Of a stretch of 64,000 nucleotides of DNA, positions 62,219 through 64,000 are shown in pieces. The stretch covers positions 735,628 to 799,627 of the forward strand of contig NZ_JAPVBI010000002.1 of assembly GCF_026967925.1 (NCBI RefSeq), read 5' to 3'. Numbering within the stretch: position 1 is the first letter of the stretch; each line of letters starts with the position of its first letter. The position numbers and the translations under genes were made by a program. Origin of the DNA: Modestobacter sp. VKM Ac-2985. Lineage in GTDB: Bacteria > Actinomycetota > Actinomycetes > Mycobacteriales > Geodermatophilaceae. The notes under the pieces were generated by a model. It had not been told where the DNA came from and made no database searches. It saw only the letters and a program-made list of their open reading frames with translations.

Positions 62219-63583
62219 GTGACTGAGCCCTACCCGTACGAGGCCCCGGTGTCGGCAGAGCTGTTCGAGCGGGCCGGCCGGGTGACGCCCGGGGGCGTGA
62301 ACTCCCCGGTGCGCGCGTTCAAGGCCGTGGGGGGCACCCCGCGGTTCATGGCCTCGGGCTCGGGTCCGTGGCTCACCGACGTCGACGGCCGCCGCTACGT
62401 GGACCTGGTGGCCTCCTGGGGCCCGATGATCCTGGGGCACGCGCACCCGGAGGTGGTCGCCGCCGTCACGGCCGCGGCCCGCAACGGGTTCACCTTCGGC
62501 ACCCCCACCGCCGCCGAGGCGGAGCTGGCGGAGGAGATCGTCGCGCGGGTGGCCCCGGTCGAACGGGTGCGGCTGGTGAACTCCGGCACCGAGGCGGTCC
62601 TCTCCGCGGTGCGGCTGGCCCGCGGGTACACCGGCCGGCCGCTGGTCGTGAAGTTCGCCGGCTGCTACCACGGGCACGTCGACGCCCTGCTGGCCTCGGC
62701 CGGGTCCGGCGTCGCGACCCTCGGCCTCCCGGACACCCCGGGCGTGACCACGGGCGCGGCGGCCGACACGATCGTGCTGCCCTACAACGACGTCGCCGCG
62801 GTCGAGGCGGTCTTCGCCGAGCGCGGCGACCAGATCGCCTGTGTGGTCACCGAGGCGGCCGCCGGGAACATGGGCGTCGTCCCACCGCTGGACGGCTTCA
62901 ACGGCCACCTCCGCCGGATCACCGCCGCTGCGGGTGCGCTGCTGCTGGTCGACGAGGTGATGACCGGGTTCCGTGTCTCCGGGGCCGGTTGGTACGGCCT
63001 GGACCCGGTGGACGCCGACCTGTTCACCTTCGGGAAGGTCATGGGCGGCGGCATGCCGGCCGCGGCGTTCGGTGGCCGCGCCGACGTGATGGACCAGCTG
63101 GCCCCGTCCGGGCCGGTCTACCAGGCGGGCACGCTGGCCGGGAACCCCGTCGCGGTGGCGGCCGGGCTGACCACCCTGCGGCTGTGCACCGACGAGGTCT
63201 ACGAGCGGTGCGACTCGGTCGCCGCCCTGCTGCGGGGTGCTGCCAGCGCGGCGCTGTTCGCCGCCGGGGTGCCGCACCGGGTGCAGCAGGCCGGCTCGAT
63301 GTTCTCGGTCTTCTTCTTGCCCGACGAGCGCCAGGTGCGCGACTACGACGACGCCCGCAGCCAGGACGTCGCCGCGCACACCGCCTTCTTCCACGCCATG
63401 CTCGCCCGCGGGGTCTACCTGCCGCCCTCGGCGTTCGAGGCGTGGTTCGTCAGCGCCGCCCTGGACGACGAGGCGCTCGACCACGTGCTGGCCGCGCTGC
63501 CCGCCGCCGCGTCGGCCGCCGCGGCCGCTGCCGGCGGCGCCGCCTCGCCCGAGGCGAAGGACACCCTGGAGCTGCAGCCGTGA
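62219..63583 (+). CDS. hemL: glutamate-1-semialdehyde aminomutase
   Basis: 454 residues, PLP fold type [54 protein letters not shown] and catalytic lysine in [18 protein letters not shown]. Converts GSA to ALA. GTG start 80 bp after hemB. Overlaps the next gene by four bases. Only the haem branch up to uroporphyrinogen-III is encoded in this window. Confidence 0.97.
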   Translation: MTEPYPYEAPVSAELFERAGRVTPGGVNSPVRAFKAVGGTPRFMASGSGPWLTDVDGRRYVDLVASWGPMILGHAHPEVVAAVTAAARNGFTFGTPTAAEAELAEEIVARVAPVERVRLVNSGTEAVLSAVRLARGYTGRPLVVKFAGCYHGHVDALLASAGSGVATLGLPDTPGVTTGAAADTIVLPYNDVAAVEAVFAERGDQIACVVTEAAAGNMGVVPPLDGFNGHLRRITAAAGALLLVDEVMTGFRVSGAGWYGLDPVDADLFTFGKVMGGGMPAAAFGGRADVMDQLAPSGPVYQAGTLAGNPVAVAAGLTTLRLCTDEVYERCDSVAALLRGAASAALFAAGVPHRVQQAGSMFSVFFLPDERQVRDYDDARSQDVAAHTAFFHAMLARGVYLPPSAFEAWFVSAALDDEALDHVLAALPAAASAAAAAAGGAASPEAKDTLELQP

Positions 63584-64000
63584 GCGAGCGTGCGAGCGAG
63601 ACCACCGTCGTCCACCTGATGCGGCACGGCGAGGTGCACAACCCGGCCGGCGTGCTCTACGGCCGGCTGCCCGGCTACCGGCTGAGCGAGGCCGGTGAGG
63701 GCATGGCCCGCACCGCGGCCACCTGGTTCGCCGACCGCGACGTCACGCACCTGGTCGCCAGCCCGCTGGAACGGGCGCAGCAGACCGCGCGCCCCATCGC
63801 GGACACGCTGGGGCTGGAGATCGCCACGGACGAGCGGCTGATCGAGGCGGGCAACTCCTTCGAGGGCAAGACGTTCGGTGTCGGTGACGGGGCGATGCGG
63901 CACCCGGGCAACTGGTGGCGGCTGCGCAACCCGTGGACGCCGTCGTGGGGCGAGCCGTACCGGGAGATCGCCGCGCGGATGCTCGGCGCGATCGACACCG
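63580..64000 (+). CDS. histidine phosphatase family protein, cut by window edge
   Basis: First ~140 residues only. [32 protein letters not shown] holds the phospho-His RHG motif, and [21 protein letters not shown] follows. Same place as the phosphatase after hemL in mycobacteria (Rv0525). GTG overlaps the hemL stop. The second catalytic His lies beyond the window. Function unassigned: small-molecule phosphatase or mutase-like. Confidence 0.88.
   Translation, partial: MSERASETTVVHLMRHGEVHNPAGVLYGRLPGYRLSEAGEGMARTAATWFADRDVTHLVASPLERAQQTARPIADTLGLEIATDERLIEAGNSFEGKTFGVGDGAMRHPGNWWRLRNPWTPSWGEPYREIAARMLGAIDT

Overview
This window is a GC-rich (roughly 74% by eye), gene-dense bacterial chromosome segment. 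Gene families and gene order point to a high-GC actinobacterium, most plausibly Geodermatophilaceae (Blastococcus/Geodermatophilus/Modestobacter). That family assignment is an inference. The evidence for an actinobacterium is mycothiol genes (mshA, mshD), SenX3/RegX3, GlnR, LmeA, HbhA-like, RsiG, BldC and BldN homologues, many GTG starts, and many TANNNT hexamers placed 6-7 nt before start codons (leaderless genes). Much of the gene order matches what is known from Mycobacterium (blocks around Rv0811c-Rv0820, Rv0474-Rv0491 and Rv0496-Rv0525) and, for bldN-rex-hemACDB, Streptomyces. I see no insertion sequence, prophage, CRISPR array, tRNA or rRNA.

Layout. 1-3 kb: a truncated protein made of 14-residue repeats, divergent from an LCP/LytR_C envelope protein with a degenerate catalytic region. 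3-9 kb: the pstSCAB phosphate importer under a PHO box, then mshD and glnR. 9-12.5 kb: a membrane protein, lmeA, thioredoxin, then a cysteine-containing leader peptide followed by a rhodanese and a DUF1416 protein. 12.6-17 kb: a TetR/epimerase pair with two matching operators, then an RsbQ-like hydrolase next to a PAS-GGDEF-EAL protein. 17-28.9 kb: a nitrobindin-like protein, a DUF885 peptidase, nhaA, pabC, fur, and a tightly overlapping ygfZ-BKACE-rsiG-asparaginase run, then an XRE regulator, an HbhA-like protein and DUF2516. 29-38 kb: methyltransferases, murB, an SDR whose 3' end is duplicated nearby, mshA, a YbjN protein and an MFS exporter. 38-43.4 kb: an alpha-oxoamine synthase, gpmA, then divergent phoU and senX3-regX3 with a second PHO box, followed by two 69-bp repeats whose differences are all compensatory. 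43.4-50 kb: small proteins, a GlxA-type regulator, ppx, a DJ-1 protein, proC, a long-form bldC and ribosomal protein bS22. 50-56 kb: an epimerase, an acyltransferase, a HAD phosphatase, bldN and an acyl-CoA synthetase. 56-64 kb: a glutaredoxin-like protein, then rex-hemA-hemC-hemD-hemB-hemL and a truncated histidine phosphatase.

Themes. Phosphate: SenX3/RegX3 presumably acts on PHO boxes upstream of pstS and between phoU and senX3. Redox and thiols: mycothiol synthesis, sulfur transfer behind a cysteine leader, and Rex, whose predicted operator lies on the -35 of its own haem-gene promoter. Cyclic di-GMP: a PAS-GGDEF-EAL enzyme with an RsbQ-like partner, and elsewhere RsiG with two perfect c-di-GMP-binding signatures. 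The most notable unexplained elements are the covarying duplicated stem-loops (43150-43324), the RsbQ/PAS-GGDEF-EAL module, the cysteine leader at 11131, the TetR operator pair, the 79-bp SDR tail duplication, and the 14-residue repeat protein.
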